Assembly: GCA_964519955.1 (NCBI GenBank)
Contig: CAZFLM010000163.1
Location: 1-5,552 of the forward strand
DNA from: CAZFLM01 sp964519955
Lineage (GTDB): Bacteria; Armatimonadota; Chthonomonadetes; Chthonomonadales; CAJBBX01
DNA length: 5,552 bases
Direction of reading: 5' to 3'
The notes under the pieces were generated by a model. That model worked only from the letters and a program-made list of their open reading frames with translations, was not told the DNA's origin and searched no databases. Shown in pieces: positions 4,590 through 5,552 of this stretch. Made by a program: the position numbers and the translations under genes. Positions within the stretch are counted from its first letter, which is position 1, and the number at the start of each line of letters is the position of its first letter.

Positions 4590-5552
4590 CTAAGCCACCA
4601 CGACCTGGGTGAAGTCTGCCAGGGACCGGTACAGCGCCTCGACGTAGGCCAGCAGCGCCAGGCGGTTGCGCCGCACCTCGGCGTCCTCGGCCATCACCAT
4701 CACATCCACGAAGAACTTGTCGATCACCTCGACGAGGCCCGCCAGCACGCCATACAGCCGCTCGAACTCGCCCGCGGCCGCGCAGACCGCCACGTCCGGA
4801 GCGATCCGCACGGCGGCGTCCAACAGCGCGCGCTCCGACGGCTCCGCCAGCCCCGCCGCATTCACCTCCGCCCGCAGCCCCTCGAGCGCCGCGCCCACGA
4901 CCTCGGCGCCGCGCACATCCAGGACTCCCGACGGAACCGCCACCTTCGCGGATCGCAGGATGTTCGACGTTCTCGCCGCGGCCTGCACGGTGGGCACAAA
5001 CGCCGCGTCGCTATTCAGGTTCTGCAGCGCCAGGCCGCGTCGTCCAGTCGCCCACACATCGCCCGCATCGGGCAGCCGGGCGCCCAGCGCCGCGTCGATC
5101 AGGTCGTAACGCACCTCGCGCTCCTGCAGCCACGCGCTGGTGCGCTGCGCCAGCAGGCCGCCCAGATCGGCGCGCAGCTTCTCGGCGTCGAACTGCAGGT
5201 CGTTCACCTTCTCGTACGCACGCAGCGCCGCCGCCTGCAGCCAGTGGGCGCTCGGAAGCGTCTCGTCCTCCGCCAGAACCTGCACCAGCGTGTGCGCCGC
5301 CCGCCGCAGCCCGTACGGATCGCCTGAGCCCGACGGCAGGATGCCCTGCGCCACGTAGCCCACGAGCGTGTCGATGCGGTCCGCGATGGAGCACAGCGTG
5401 CCGAGCCGCGTCGCCGGGCCTGCGTCGCCCGCAGACTTCGGCAGGTAGTGCTCGGCGATCGCCTCGCAGACCTCCGCGTCCTCGCCCGCCGCCCGAGCGT
5501 ACTCGCGCCCAACGATGCCCTGCAGCGCCGGCAGCTCAATCACCATCTGGCT
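4590..5552 (-). CDS. glyS: Glycyl-tRNA synthetase beta subunit, C-terminal part (5' end beyond right edge)
   Basis: This is the last 320 residues of an enzyme usually close to 700 residues long, and it stays in frame to the right edge (AGC CAG before ATG 5546), so that ATG is internal. GlyS with GlyQ forms the alpha2beta2 synthetase that charges tRNA-Gly in the cytoplasm; the beta subunit mainly binds tRNA. Family blocks seen: MVIELPALQGIVGREYA (from 5546), AEHYLPKSAGD, SIADRIDTLVGYVAQGILPSGSGDPYGLRRAAH, and the C-terminal helical anticodon-binding part ending FFVDVMVMAEDAEVRRNRLALL, then LADFTQVVVA, which matches the conserved F..VMV.aed...R.NRL.LL..... motif. The stop is TAG at 4590-4592. 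The LolA-like gene follows 14 nt later. The glyQ gene is expected further right, where the two usually adjoin, but it is outside the window. Confidence 0.97.
   Translation of the reverse strand, partial: SQMVIELPALQGIVGREYARAAGEDAEVCEAIAEHYLPKSAGDAGPATRLGTLCSIADRIDTLVGYVAQGILPSGSGDPYGLRRAAHTLVQVLAEDETLPSAHWLQAAALRAYEKVNDLQFDAEKLRADLGGLLAQRTSAWLQEREVRYDLIDAALGARLPDAGDVWATGRRGLALQNLNSDAAFVPTVQAAARTSNILRSAKVAVPSGVLDVRGAEVVGAALEGLRAEVNAAGLAEPSERALLDAAVRIAPDVAVCAAAGEFERLYGVLAGLVEVIDKFFVDVMVMAEDAEVRRNRLALLAYVEALYRSLADFTQVVVA

Noticed and set aside
4437..5327. 296-codon plus-strand open frame opposite glyS
   Set aside because: The minus-strand GlyS reading matches its family throughout; this frame is its shadow.
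1..5552. tRNA, rRNA, CRISPR array, insertion sequence or prophage elements
   Set aside because: No cloverleaf, repeat-spacer pattern, transposase or integrase motif, or terminal inverted repeat pair was seen on either strand.

Overview
The window is very GC-rich bacterial DNA in which every gene I can support lies on the minus strand, so it reads from right to left. A secreted LolA-fold protein, an ECF sigma/anti-sigma pair, a leaderless sulfatase-fold enzyme and the two-subunit (alpha2beta2) type of glycyl-tRNA synthetase suggest a diderm, high-GC lineage. Armatimonadota or Planctomycetota are possible, but there is no phylogenetic marker here that I can place without a search.

Layout in the direction of transcription. 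(1) 5552-4590 is the C-terminal part of glyS, entering from the right edge. (2) 4575-3829 is a signal-peptide-bearing LolA/DUF2092-like protein that starts 14 nt after glyS, with its Shine-Dalgarno almost touching the glyS stop codon. (3) A 78-nt gap holds an 11-bp stem-loop. (4) 3750-2437 is a cytoplasmic sulfatase-superfamily (alkaline phosphatase fold) hydrolase with Thr where sulfatases carry the formylglycine Cys/Ser. (5) 2436-2086 is a 351-nt intergenic region with two strong GC-rich hairpins and, close to the next gene, a good ECF-type promoter candidate (TGAACC-N16-GTACTA). (6) 2085-1492 is an ECF sigma factor with a GTG start. (7) 1495 to the left edge is its anti-sigma factor, translationally coupled through an ATGA overlap. 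It has a zinc-binding ZAS/zf-HC2 domain, one membrane helix, a long Ala/Gly/Pro linker, a DUF4349-like segment and a long Gly/Gln-rich tail that runs off the window.

The sigma/anti-sigma pair looks like a self-contained envelope signalling unit. The sigma factor probably activates its own promoter, and the membrane-anchored anti-sigma holds it until a periplasmic signal acts on an unusually large extracytoplasmic part. The glyS/LolA-like pair looks like a separate operon. The most distinctive points are the anti-sigma architecture, the promoter candidate, the missing sulfatase nucleophile, and the stem-loop that contains an alternative GTG start for the sulfatase gene.
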